Shown piece after piece: positions 36,340-48,099 of a DNA stretch of 64,000 nucleotides (within the stretch, counting starts at the first letter, position 1; the number at the start of each line of letters is the position of its first letter). The translations under genes and the position numbers were made by a program. The stretch covers positions 1 through 64,000 of the forward strand of contig JAQFVV010006630.1 in assembly GCA_028023455.1 (NCBI GenBank). The letters are read 5' to 3'. A model generated the notes under the pieces. That model had not been told where the DNA came from. It was given only the letters and a program-made list of their open reading frames with translations, and did no database searches. This DNA is from Epiperipatus broadwayi. Its lineage: Eukaryota > Onychophora > Udeonychophora > Euonychophora > Peripatidae.

Positions 36340-38160
36340 TGACTTTTTTTTGTTTGTTTACAAAGTTTACTTTCTTTCGTTTCTGAATTATTTTTCCCAA
36401 ATAATATTTTTGACGATGGAATAATTAATAATACTTGTTTTTTGTTAATTTGTATTGACAAGAGGGTCTTTTTTGGTGTGTATTCAAATAGTAATTTGTG
36501 TTTTTTTTAAAAAATAGTATTACTGTTTTTGTAAAAGTGGATTGACAAAATTCAAGAGAGAATGGGTTTTTTGGATGGATATTTAAATAATAATTTACGT
36601 TACTTTCATAGGTTTCCATTTGATTGCCGACAATTAGTGGGAGAGGTGTTTTTGTGTACGATTAAATAATAATTTACGTTACTTTTATAGGTTTACATTT
36701 GATTGCTGACAACAATTATTGGGAGAAATGTTTTCTTTCCGTGTGTGTATGTATGTTTAAATAAAAATTACAGTTACTTTTATCAGTTTACATTTGATTG
36801 ACAACCGATTGGACTTCCTTTCATTTATAAATTATGGTTTTGGTTCTACAAATAAATATTTTTGACAATGGGACAATAATAGTTGTTGTTTGTTTCATTT
36901 TTATTGACAAAAGAGTGTTTTTCAGTGTAGGTTCAAATAGTAATTTGGGTTACGTTTAAATAATAAGTTACAGTCTTACTTTGATTGGTTTACATTTTAT
37001 TGCTGATACTAATTATTGGGAGGGGTGTTTTTTGTATGTATGATTGTAGACAACAATTATTAAGAAAAGGGGTGTAACTGTTTAAATAATAGTAGTTTAC
37101 ATTACTTTTAGTGGTGGTGTACATTTGATTGCTGACAATAATTAGTGAGAGGGGTGGGTGTTTTTGGGTGATGATTGATTAAATACTATATTTACCTTTC
37201 TTTTATTTTACATTTGATTGCTGACAACAATTATTGGGAGGGGGTTGTTTTTTGTGTATGTTTAAATCAAAATTGAAGTTACTTTTATCAGTTACATTTG
37301 ATCGACTACTGATTGGATTTTCTTTCGTTTATAAATTATGTTTTTGGTTTGCCCAAAACCTAATATTTTTGACAATGGGACAATAATAGTTGTTGTTTCT
37401 TTCATTTTTATTGACAAGAGTGGATATTTTTTTGGTGTATGTTCAAATAGTAATTTGGGTTACATTTAAAAAATAATTGGTTTATCTGACTTTTAGTGCT
37501 TTACATTTGATTGCCGACAACAATTAGTGGGAGGGGTGTTTTTGTGTACGATTAAAGAATAATTGTACGTTACTTTTATTTTTTACATTTGATTGCCAAC
37601 AACAATTATTGGGATAAAGGATTTTGCATTTTTTTTGTTTGTGTGCATGTTTAAATCAAAATTTAAGTGACTTTTATTGGTTACCGTTTGATTGAAAACC
37701 GATTTGACTTTATTTTTTTCGTTTATAAATTTTTGGGTTTTCCCAAATAATATTCGATTTGACAATGGGACAATAATAGTTGTTGTTTCTTTAATTTTGA
37801 TTGACAAGAGTGAGTCTTTTTCAGTGTATGTTCAAATAGTAATTTGGGTTGTGTTTAACTAATAATTTACAGTCTTACTTTGATTAGTTTACATTTGATT
37901 GCCGACGACAATTAGTGGGAGGGTTTTTTTTCTATATGATTAAAGAATAATTGACATTCCTTTTATTTGACTGTTTGATTGCTGACAACAACAATTATTG
38001 GGAGAAGAGGGGTTTTTGGGGCTAGGTTTAAATCAAAATTTCAGTTACTTCTTTTATTTTACATTTGATTGCCGATGACAACAATTATCAGGAGAAAAAG
38101 GGATGTACGCTTAAATAAATATTGAAGTTACTTCTTTTATTTTTTTACATTTGATGAAGG
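36340..38160. repeat. Layered minisatellite (short units within longer units)
   Basis: The core TACATTTGATTGC.GACAACAATTATTGGGAG recurs at about 36620, 36698, 36990, 37124, 37210, 37505, 37585, 37889, 37973 and 38060, typically 78-95 bases apart. A variant with CCGATTGG-like sequence occurs at 36791, 37298 and 37685. A longer marker, TTTTTGACAATGGGACAATAATAGTTGTTG, recurs at about 36409 (diverged), 36868, 37370 and 37758, defining higher-order units of about 390-500 bases. The strand is rich in G and T. Frames at 36425-36619 and 37583-37807 are readings of the array. Confidence 0.88.
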
Positions 38161-38690
38161 CCATTTGGAATCCCTCAAGCAAGCTTGCCTTTATGAAATG
38201 AACCTTTCCGTCGGCTACAACGAGACTTACAAATGAAAGTCAAAAGATGTTTTTGGATCTCAAATCTGCATATATTTGCTGCATTAATCCAATCTTTTCT
38301 TTCAGCAGCAGGATGTTTTTTTCTGCTGTAGAAATATTCCAGTGCCGGCTTCCATGTCTGGCAATTCCATCTTTTCAAGTTTTTTGTTGTTGGAATTAGC
38401 CATCTTCTTGGTCTTGGAAAATTTCTCACTAAAACGTGACTCAAAGCATGATCGTTTAAAAATTTACGCTACCCCTACCTAATCAAGAATTTAGAAGGCT
38501 TATAGCTTTATGAGGAACAATCATGACACTATTTAAATTGTTAAAAGGTAATAGTACATCAATTCATCTTAAAAAAGGCCCCGATGAAAATTTAAATACT
38601 TTTGACACGATCAATTTAACACACTCTCGTACGATATTGTTACATAAAATACATAACACAGCATTACGATATAGTGCGTGACACAAACAA
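38161..38690. other. Less AT-rich block, unassigned minus-strand frame
   Basis: Directly after the minisatellite the base composition becomes more balanced. A minus-strand frame at 38175-38444 (89 residues, basic, no recognised motif) is the longest. A second minus-strand frame in the same block reads MANSNNKKLEKMELPDMEAG, and a third NILLLKEKIGLMQQIYADL, each short. The minus strand contains TTTCTACAG|CAG and CATTT|GTAAGT, good splice acceptor and donor matches ~95 bases apart. A small exon is possible, but which frame would be used is unclear, and no family is recognised. Confidence 0.25.
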
Positions 38691-38694
38691 CTAT

Positions 38695-38940
38695 GGCATT
38701 TTCCTCTGCTTTTAGCATTGGAAAAAGCCACACCGTTAGCCGCTAAGTCGAGTTAACACTCTTTCTAGATTTTATCATAGAAAGAAGACTTAACTCTGAG
38801 TTAACACTCTACCTTTTAGCATAGAAACAAGACTTAACTCCGAGTTAACAATCTTTCTAGGATTTATTTTAGAAAGAATGCTTAAAGGCTTGGGTGCGGC
38901 CATGGAAATGGTATATTTCTAGAAATTTAGCTAGAAATAA
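38695..38940. repeat. Array of five hairpins with related stems
   Basis: Five successive inverted repeats. (1) GGCATTTTCC at 38695 pairs with GGAAAAAGCC at 38720. (2) GAGTTAA at 38750 pairs with TTAACTC at 38790, with inner CTTTCTA (38761) and TAGAAAG (38778). (3) GAGTTAA at 38798 pairs with TTAACTC at 38834. (4) GAGTTAA at 38842 opens a unit whose inner CTTTCTA (38853) pairs with TAGAAAG (38870). (5) TTTCTAG at 38917 pairs with CTAGAAA at 38931. Units 2-4 are also direct repeats 44-48 bases apart. The CCGTTAGCCGC before and CCCGCGGCTGACAC after may be eroded terminal inverted repeats. A foldback-type or MITE-like element is the most natural reading; the family is unknown. Confidence 0.72.
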
Positions 38941-38960
38941 TGCCACCCGCGGCTGACACA

Positions 38961-39384
38961 AAGGATCAGATGACAACCAAATCAAAGTAGCTTAAAAAGA
39001 ATATCTTGCTACTGGAAGAAAAGTTATTTCAGCAATAAGAAGAAATAGTCGCTTGTCAGTGGATGAATATCATAAAAGTGTGAGAAAGAATTTTATAACA
39101 AACATTACAATAACAAGTAGTTAGCCTAAATTAGCTCTCTATACAGATTATTATTACATAACTAGATCGTGCATTTAAATCAAAGTTGAATTTCTTAATA
39201 TTAATGGGTGAATGAACTGGGATGTTATAGTTACATTTCTGATACTATTGTGCTATATTAACCACAATAAAATGGTGCCTTGAATGCATGTTTTGTTGTG
39301 AAATCTATCAACTCAATAATCGATTTCCATGGACCGTATGACTTGCTATGAGAAGAGAACATCTCATTCTGGAGGTCTGATTAG
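38961..39384. other. No feature recognised
   Basis: Mixed composition, stops in all frames, no repeat seen. Confidence 0.4.
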
Positions 39385-39615
39385 CTTGAAACATGAATAA
39401 TCTGGACCCTCATGTTCCAGTTCTAAGAAAAGCTATCAGAAGATGTTAGGGAATAGCCTTATACCAAATCCCTATAAACAAATACATATATGTATATAAC
39501 AAGCTTGAAATCTGAACAGTCTGGACCCTTATGTTCCAGTTCGAAGAAAAGCTCTCTGCCACAAATAGGGAATGGCCTTATACCAAATCCCCATAAACAA
39601 CTATATATATGATAT
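39385..39615. repeat. Tandem duplication of a ~115-base unit
   Basis: Two adjacent copies: AGCTTGAAACATGAATAATCTGGACCCTCATGTTCCAGTTC (39385) and AGCTTGAAATCTGAACAGTCTGGACCCTTATGTTCCAGTTC (39502). Both continue through GGGAATAGCCTTATACCAAATCCC-type sequence to an AT-rich tail (CATATATGTATATA, CTATATATATGATATA). The AT-rich tail at the end of each unit is reminiscent of short interspersed elements, but no polymerase III promoter is convincing. Confidence 0.8.
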
Positions 39616-42600
39616 AGCAAGATGCATATGCACATGTGTGTGCTTTATAAGGAACACATTCACCACGCTAATGATCATTGATCATACTATTAAACCTAAA
39701 ATGTGCTAAATCTATAGCTTCTATCCACTAAACCATTGTATACCAGTTCATAAGTTAGCATGCATGAATATGCTAAAGAAAGGGGTTAATTAAGTGATCT
39801 AGCTTATAATTAATCTTTATAGTTCATACTATAATTCTAGTGAGGAATAAAACATAATAAGAACTTATGTGTTTAATTTAAATATGCTTCATTAACTAAA
39901 TATTTTATTAGTACAAGCAAGCCTAGTTTTTCTCAGCTAATACATAATAGCTATTAGATATACCTATAATAGGTTTCAGATTGGAGATTGCATGTGTGTG
40001 AGCTTTAATGCCTATAAATTATCTATAGATAACCTCTATCCATCTCTCTCAAACACCCCCTCTACAGGATCTGAGTGTCAATCTCCCCTCTGAATAAGTC
40101 GTGGCACAAATTCATAACAAATATAATAAATTATAATAAGACATCACCACAGTTAGAAAGATATTTTAAGAGTATAATTTAAATTTAACAAGAGTTACAT
40201 TATTAAGTTTTTTTTACTTTAAAAGAGTTAGGCAAGTCTTACATAGTAGTTATTCTTACATTACTTTAGGAAATTAGATACAATTTAGCTCAGTAACAAA
40301 AGTTATTCCATAGAGAAAGTTTAAATAATAAGTTTGCACATTTATACATAGCTAGCTTAGAATTATTTAAAAAATTAATAACAAGAGTTTATTCCAAAGC
40401 TCTGCAGAATATTTTTACTGATATTCTCTGCTAAGGGTCTTTTTTCTCTAGTTTGAGGCACTTCTCTGCTGCTCTGGTCTATTCATCTTTACTTTCCAGG
40501 CAGGTTGCTGGTTCGAACTTCTCCCATCACTGATGACTCATCTCCTGCAAGGAAGGACAGCAAGGATCACCATTCTAGCCTTGGATTTTCATTGCAAAAG
40601 TGAGCAAAGACACATCAGCATCACAAATTAAAATTATCTAGTGTCTAACCTAATTTAATTCCAATCAGTGGTTTTTATAAGAATACTTTCCCCTTCTGTA
40701 AATGTCATGATTTGTTTATAAGTTGAGACAAGTTTTTAATCTTTATTTTACATATGTGCTATAAGCTTTACAAACAAAACCATCACCTCTGTAATTTAGA
40801 AAACAAGTAATTGAGAAAGTAGCACAAGTTATCTAGATTTCTCTTTATTATAAAAATGAACTTAATATCTTTTAAGTCTACTCTTGTTTTTACAGATTTT
40901 AAAGTCCAGGTGTGATCAGCTAATTTCCAAAAAAGAAAATTAGTTTACAAAAAAAGTTTTTAACCTGGTAAAGTCTATTGTATATGTGAGTCTGTCAACT
41001 TAGAAATTATAACTTTTAGGCAAAAAGAGCTAATTAGTGTAAGAGATTTATCATCTTTGAGAAATAAATAAAATTTAAAAAGAATAACAAAGTTTGAAAT
41101 CTATAACTTTGCAAACTTCTTTCATATATAAGTATGTGTGAAAATTCAATACCAGGCAATGTTTAATTTTATTACCTTAAACTTTAGAATTATGTTTGTC
41201 TTATTTATAGAAATTATTTACATTATTTGTAATGCATTTATAAGTTATACACACATACATTACTATATATCTTTTATTAAGTTAGTTGGTTCATCTCTGA
41301 AATATGACTTTATAAAATATATGCATATACACGAATATAGTATTATTATACTTTTTTATTAAGGTTTTTTAATTAATATACACCTACTTGGGTTTTTAAA
41401 GTAGGAAAGTTGAAATGATATGATTGATAGAGAATAGTGTTTCAACATGATACTAATGATTTCAAAGATTTAAAATATATACATTATTTGCATTATGCTT
41501 AGCTTTCATGACATAGTAGCCATTATCACTATCCAAACTTTTAATTTTATAACATTTAATTGGTGATATTGTAATGATCACATTATGCATTTTTAAATTA
41601 TGTAATATGTTTTAGTTCATTTGGTATCATATGACATTAAACATCAGGAAATAGACCAAATATATATGATAGAGGACACAAAATAATTGGAATTTTATAA
41701 TAAAAAATTGTTTATTTATTTTTAAGTGTTATAAATTTAATTTATTTCAATTATGCAATATGCTAGTCTAAATGTGTTTTTCATTTTTCAAAGTAGTTAG
41801 GAAATACTTACAAAATGATGTCTCTTAACACCTCTGTCATCATTTTTTCTACCACTTCAAAGTTCGCAAAAAAATAAAAATAATTGAAACATTTTTTCAT
41901 TTGATAGATTAAAAACAATTGCACAAAGTAATACCAAGTAAATATGACTGATAGATAAGCTGGGTTATGCTGAATTTAATTAAAAAGTGATTCATACTCA
42001 GGCCTTTGAGAGATAACATTTTGTTGGGGTGGAACTTGCACTCTTTTTGCCACAAAATAGAATGTTTACATTTTACCACATCATGTAAATCTTTCATAAC
42101 TTGCAAATAAAATGCTTGATCATTATGAATTAAATCTGAGAAAAAAACGCTTGTATAAAAAAAATCAACGTTAATTGTTTGAACTTTTCAGCCATTATAA
42201 AATTGACATATATGCATAACATACAAAAAATGTGCTACATGGTCCCACAATTTCACACAATATCATTTGGAAGATTGCTACAGAGGGTTTTTGCAAGAAC
42301 TATGTAACAGCAGAAGTGTAGACTACAACAGGTTTGCAAACCAGAGAAGAATGATTAGTTATTTTTGGGTCCCCTTTGTATGTGTATATATATATATATT
42401 CTAACCTCCCCCTGCGCATCCTCACCCCAAAATATACTGTTTATTACGAATATTACGGGTTCTAGCTCAGTTAACAAATAAATAAATGAAATATTCAGCA
42501 TTAATTAAAATGATTACTAGCTCTAATTTTAAAAATACAAATACGGTTCAATTTTAAAATGAATTAACAAATATTTACTATTTTCATGAGACATACATTG

Positions 42601-45600
42601 ACCCATTATCCACACGATACTACCTCAATGGCATAAGAACACTATCCCCCCTTTTACTATACCAAATAACTAACTCATAGTATTCTTACGACTTTCTGAG
42701 CTCTATTCACTACGATTAAAATAATAATCATATCTTAACCTTCTTTATAACAAGAATCTAGCTCAATTAAATAAAATGAAGTAAAATAAAATAAAATCTC
42801 AGGTTCATAAATTGTATTCTAACTGATTTAAAATGATGGTAGTAAAATATGAAAAGGGAATTTTATGTCATAATCTACTACACAGCAACTAATAATAATA
42901 AAATTAATAATAACAATAATAATATAATATAATCTTATTCCTTCCTAAATGAAATAAATAAATACGTACATGATAGTATTTTAATAATCTGACAACAGAA
43001 TACGTGTGGCAACATTAGCATATAATTTAATGTAATATTGTGGCAACTGACTTATGACCAATAAATAATATAAAATTATGATCTTTTAATTTTAACATAC
43101 CAATAAATTCTTAAAATTCTTATAATACTTTTATGTTTACCCTTTGTGCAAAATTTATATGGCTGTTTCAATTATAAATGTATCGTGATTTCATGCATCC
43201 ATGTGGAGAAATAACAACTCGGACACAAAAACTTTAAAAATAATTTAAAACAAAGTTTATTAACAACATAAATAAATCAACAATATTTTTACACTATATA
43301 CATTGGATATCCCTTACTTTCATATCTCAACTTAGTTTATTAGTTTATAAATGAAATCAAAATATTATTTACTTTTCGTAGTTAAATCTTATTTTTTAAC
43401 GCTTAAGAAAATACAGTATTATTACTTGATTTATTATTATGGTTAGCTTATTACAAAATGCATTTCTTATATGATTATCACAAACACTTTTCATCCCTAA
43501 TATTATTAAAATTACATTTTTTACAAAATTTACATTCGTAATAAAATTTTACAAAATAATAAAATTTAGTTTCATATTGGTTGTATGGAATCTTACAAAG
43601 TCAAAACACTATTTTACATTCGGTATTAGGTTTTTATTATTCATTATCCGATGTTTATTAATCCTAATATTCTCATTCAAGCCTTACTTTGGATGATATA
43701 ATTACAACTATTAATATACCATGCACAAGTATATGTTTATTATACCTTATTGAATTTACTCTTGATAAATATGCAATACTCATTCCCTCCAACATTAATA
43801 TTTTTAAAAAAAAATTCAAATTTTATTATCACTTTTTAAAATACTTGGTTTAGATTTCTTTTCAAAAATCTTATATTCATTTCTGAATTAATTTTACAAT
43901 ATATTATATGATTCTTTTTTTCTTTATAATATTTTGGACTTTCAATTTTAAAGTTACACAATTCTATACATTCAAGCAAATAAACTATTCTTACACAAAC
44001 GATAACATCTCTTCAGTTCTATTTTATTCATTATTTCTTTGAAAATATCTTTCTGACTGATGCAGATTCATGAAATAAGGATAGCGAAGATAGATGCATA
44101 GGATCAAAATACAACTAGAATATTACTTGTCATATACCTTGACAATCATGGCACAGTGAATTAAAAGACACTATAGAGGAGTGACCTTTACCTGTCTACC
44201 AACCTCTATCATAGAATGATCTAAAGCTATTTCTTCAGCTTTATTCTAACCTCAAAAGTTTAAAGATATCAAAACACTTCCAAACCATATGTTTCAGTCA
44301 TAGGACTTTGTTAACTATACTAAATCACACAAAACTAAATATATCCAAATCCCTTATATTTTCCTATTTCTTAAAAAAAACATATCATCTTTTTCTCTCC
44401 ACTATACTTCCAAGTCACTATCCGATCTATTTCTCAAGATTTTTATACTAATACAAATACATATTATTACTAACAATAATAAAATTCATTGATATTTTAA
44501 AACTATTCCGCTGTTCTATAAGAAAATCTTTTTACTACTTTCCTCCATATATTTAATCATATACAAACTTTTTAAATATCTGAATACTTTATCACATGAA
44601 AGTTCAAAAGAATCACACAATTGCTTTGTCAAATTATATTATTAATATACTTTAAATAAATTGTTGCATGCATATTCCAAATTACTCCTATCTCATTATA
44701 TGTTAAAATGTTGCATAAAATGTGTACATATAATTAAGACTTTCACACTTCATTCTTAGTTCATTAGATGATCTAAAAAAAAATACATTATGCATTATAA
44801 ATAACTATTAAAATTACCAAACGACCTTTATCTCCTCGATCGCATTCCATAGGCTTCACCCTCCATTTTGATCCTTGTAGATATAAGATTCACATCCATA
44901 CACTTTATTTTTAAACACTATTTCTATAATTTTATCAAGTTATTATATTTAAATTTTAATATTAATAAATTTATGTTTTATGTTTTCCCTAATCTCACAT
45001 AACATTTTATATTTTAAAATAAATTAGTAAAAAATATTCAAACTATATTTACTGTACTCCTTCATCAAATTTTCCTGAAAACCGTTCATACTAAGCGAAA
45101 AAAATTGTTTATCATTTCTTTTCCATTCACTTAATGTTCCTCTCCCTGCTTGTTCAATTTTAAGGTAAAACAAATATCACTTCGTTCAATAAATATTCAT
45201 GAATGATAATCCTTGGTTTTTATAATATTTAATACCATTATTAATTATGATATTAGTTAATCCCATAAAGAAAACTTCTAAATATTCTCTTCTAATATTT
45301 CTTGCTAATATTTTCCCCCGCGCGACTTTTACGATGCATCTTCTCAGTACTTTAATTTAAATATTCAATAAAACTTTTGTTTCCATGGATTCCTTTCATT
45401 AAGTAAATTAGATTTATATTTTCCAAATCTTTATCTTTATTAATCATTTCTCTAATGAACACTTTATAATATTTTTAATTCTTCTTAGAGAAAGTTTTTT
45501 CTGTTCCTTTTTTCATAAAACACAATAGCTCTTTCATATTATTATTCTGTAACTTTTTTCCTTCTTTTAAAATTCTGGTACTATATACTTTGTAATGTTT

Positions 45601-47573
45601 CTTTTAAAAAGATAAACATTCTTTCTCCAGTATAACTTTTACATAATTTTTTCTTTATGATATACGCATCTTAATTTTTCCGTAGAGAAGAATAAAAAAT
45701 AAACTTCGTAGTAGCCTTTTAAAATTGTGCGTCATAATTTTTCCTGATGGCAAATAACTTTTCTTTTAAGTTTTCTGTATAATGTCCAAATTATATTTAT
45801 CTGAGTTCTAATGATTTTCTGGTTGATCACAAATAAACTGTATTCAAGGCACTTTACGATTATTTTTACTTTATCAATACTTTTAGGTACTTTTTTCTGT
45901 AGTATTTCCATTTTTACTGCAAGGTTTCGGCTAAACTTGAATAAAAATCCTGGTAAGAAATCTTTTAAATTAGCCTTCCATTTAAAGGCAGTTCAAAATA
46001 TTATATTTTAAAACAAAACTTTTAAAATAAATACAAAATTTTTTTAAATTATAACACTTTTCTAGCTTACGATCTTATACAGCTAAAAAATATGTTCCTC
46101 CTTCCTTTACTTACACATTCCTTCTCTCGCTCCATCTAATTCCTATATTTTTTCGTCTGCTAAAATACCTCTGTTGATTGGTTAATGACTTTTTTAGCGC
46201 GAACAAATTTACACATTTTTAGTTTTATAATAGATTAAACTTTTTACAATAAAGAATTTATGACGTCATGTTTTAAAATATTATTTAGAATAGTATTTTT
46301 AAACTCAATTATAGTTTTATCAAAATTATTTAAACTTTAAAACAATTATTAAAATAACATTTAATATTTCAACTTTTACTTTAACGATAGATAGCAATTA
46401 CATTTAGTTTTATAATTCACAAACTTTATTATTATATTCTAGAAAGCGTGTGTGTGAAGGTATATAATATACAGTCACATGATTACTAACTTTATCAGAT
46501 GATTTTTTTTTTAATTTACGTCTCAGTCTAAATTACCAAAACTGATATATTTTATAAAAATTTGGAAAATAATTTAAAAATGTAGAACTAAATATAATTC
46601 TCACCATCCCAAAGTTTATCTTAAAATATATTAGATTAAATTTGAATATTAATTATAATTATAATATTACATATAGCGTTTATTTATTTTATTAGTTTTA
46701 AAACATTACAATTGAATTGTTAATATACTTTTAACTATTTATAGCTGTATTATTTTATATGGCCAGCTTTTACAACCATAAGCAAGGATATAATTAAGCT
46801 TTATTTAACTGTTCTTTTAAAATAATCCATTACACTTTTATATACCAGGTATTCTTCAGCCTTAAATTGTACTATAAAATCTAATCAATCATACAATTAT
46901 CAATATATTACACAAACGTATTTTAAAATTTAAAATTTTTTAGCAATTGACCATTCTACCTTCTTATGACCTATAGATAAGGGCACAATATATATATATG
47001 AATAAGATTTCAAAACATTTTTAATATGATGACTCTATACAAATGCTACTTACAATATCTTGTTAGATCAGCAGGAAGATATGCTACTCCTGATGAAATG
47101 GACATGGAAGAAATATGCAGACCAGAAAATATCACATATAAAAGAGTTAACACATATAATAAATAATAAAACAATCATTTACCTAAATCCCTGGCCTTTA
47201 CTACACACTGAGTATAATTCAACATATGGCCAGCTTTCACAAATGTATTTTTTTTATATCAAAAGCTATCTAGCATAGTTTCACATGTATTTGATACGGT
47301 ATAATATTAATCAATACATGCTTAGATTAATTCTAGGGAATGGTCCTTTAAGTCTGAACTCCAATTGAATAGTAAGTCAACTTAATTACAGAGATGACTA
47401 TTTTAAAACTGATCCTTAACCTAATTGTAACATTACTTAACTGGAAATTTTTGGATCTGACTCCAAATTTTCCAAACAAAAACATGAATAGATCCACCAT
47501 ATAGATATAGAATGTTTTGACCATTCAACCAATATTTAAGAACTACATATATATTACAAGTTCTATGAGCATA
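39616..47573. other. About 8 kb without recognised genes
   Basis: AT-rich DNA with stops in all frames. Points of note: 39700-39770 read on the minus strand contains GGTTTAGTGGATAGAAGC, similar to a tRNA A box, without a convincing B box. 40400-40660 is less AT-rich but has no long frame. 42400-42960 and 43200-46200 are T/C-rich on the plus strand like the minus-strand LTR-element interiors elsewhere in the window. The frame at 45811-46011 and the one at 41138-41362 have no motif. A decayed element may underlie 43-46 kb, but I cannot define its ends. Confidence 0.4.
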
Positions 47574-47588
47574 AAATCTAACAGTAAT
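47574..47588. repeat. Target-site duplication, left (L1/Tx1-like LINE)
   Basis: AAATCTAACAGTAAT, repeated exactly at 58868-58882. It brackets the LINE with its nested LTR element. Confidence 0.88.
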
Positions 47589-48072
47589 GTTGTTTCTATT
47601 CTGACTAATATTGCTCATTTATCACTTGACTCATCTTGTATAGTTCAAAATGGTGATATGTTATTGAAGGAGAATAACTTTAATATTCAGTCTACTCTTG
47701 GTTGTTCATCTTTGCAAGATCAAGCAGTTATAACTGATATTAGTTCTTCTAACAATAAAAGGAAGATTTATGATTCTTCAGGGTTGCAACTTGAAAATAA
47801 TTTTTCTAATCCTGATTCTGATACTGCACCCTCTGTCTTGAAACCTAAGTTGACTAGATGTTCAAAGAGTTCTAGGAAAAAGGACATTAAAAAAAAGTAA
47901 ATGGTCGGGAGATAAAAGATCTCAGCAGTTAGATCTTTCGCGGCCACTTTCTCCTCAAAATGATTCTATTTTTACTTTAAATAATGGTCCTTCATCTCCA
48001 ATATCTCATACTTCTGATCCCAATTCACAATATAATCTTATACCTGAATTCTTCACAGATGATTTGCATTAA
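47589..48072 (+). pseudogene. LINE ORF1 remnant (C-terminal part)
   Basis: An open frame enters from the truncation point and runs to ~47900 (Ser/Asn-rich, then basic KLTRCSKSSRKKD). An indel in the A run at 47889-47897 moves the frame. In the new frame it continues KWSGDKRSQQLDLSRPLSPQ and a Ser/Pro-rich tail to a stop at 48070-48072. No zinc knuckle or RRM is visible in what remains. Its position upstream of the endonuclease-RT frame and the length of the continuous two-frame reading support ORF1. Confidence 0.6.
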
Positions 48073-48099
48073 TATTTTCTCATTTATATATATATATAT

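Noticed and set aside
36340-38160. Regularly spaced repeats considered as a CRISPR array
   Set aside because: Spacers are themselves repeated and variable in length; the genome is eukaryotic; it is a minisatellite.
39690-39775. Possible tRNA gene or SINE head on the minus strand (GGTTTAGTGGATAGAAGC)
   Set aside because: A-box-like only; no matching B box or cloverleaf could be drawn.
43180-46200. Possible further minus-strand LTR element (R-like AAACAAAGTTTATTAACAAC at 43250, pyrimidine-rich interior)
   Set aside because: No second copy of the supposed LTR was found in the window, and no gag or pol motif; not enough to call.
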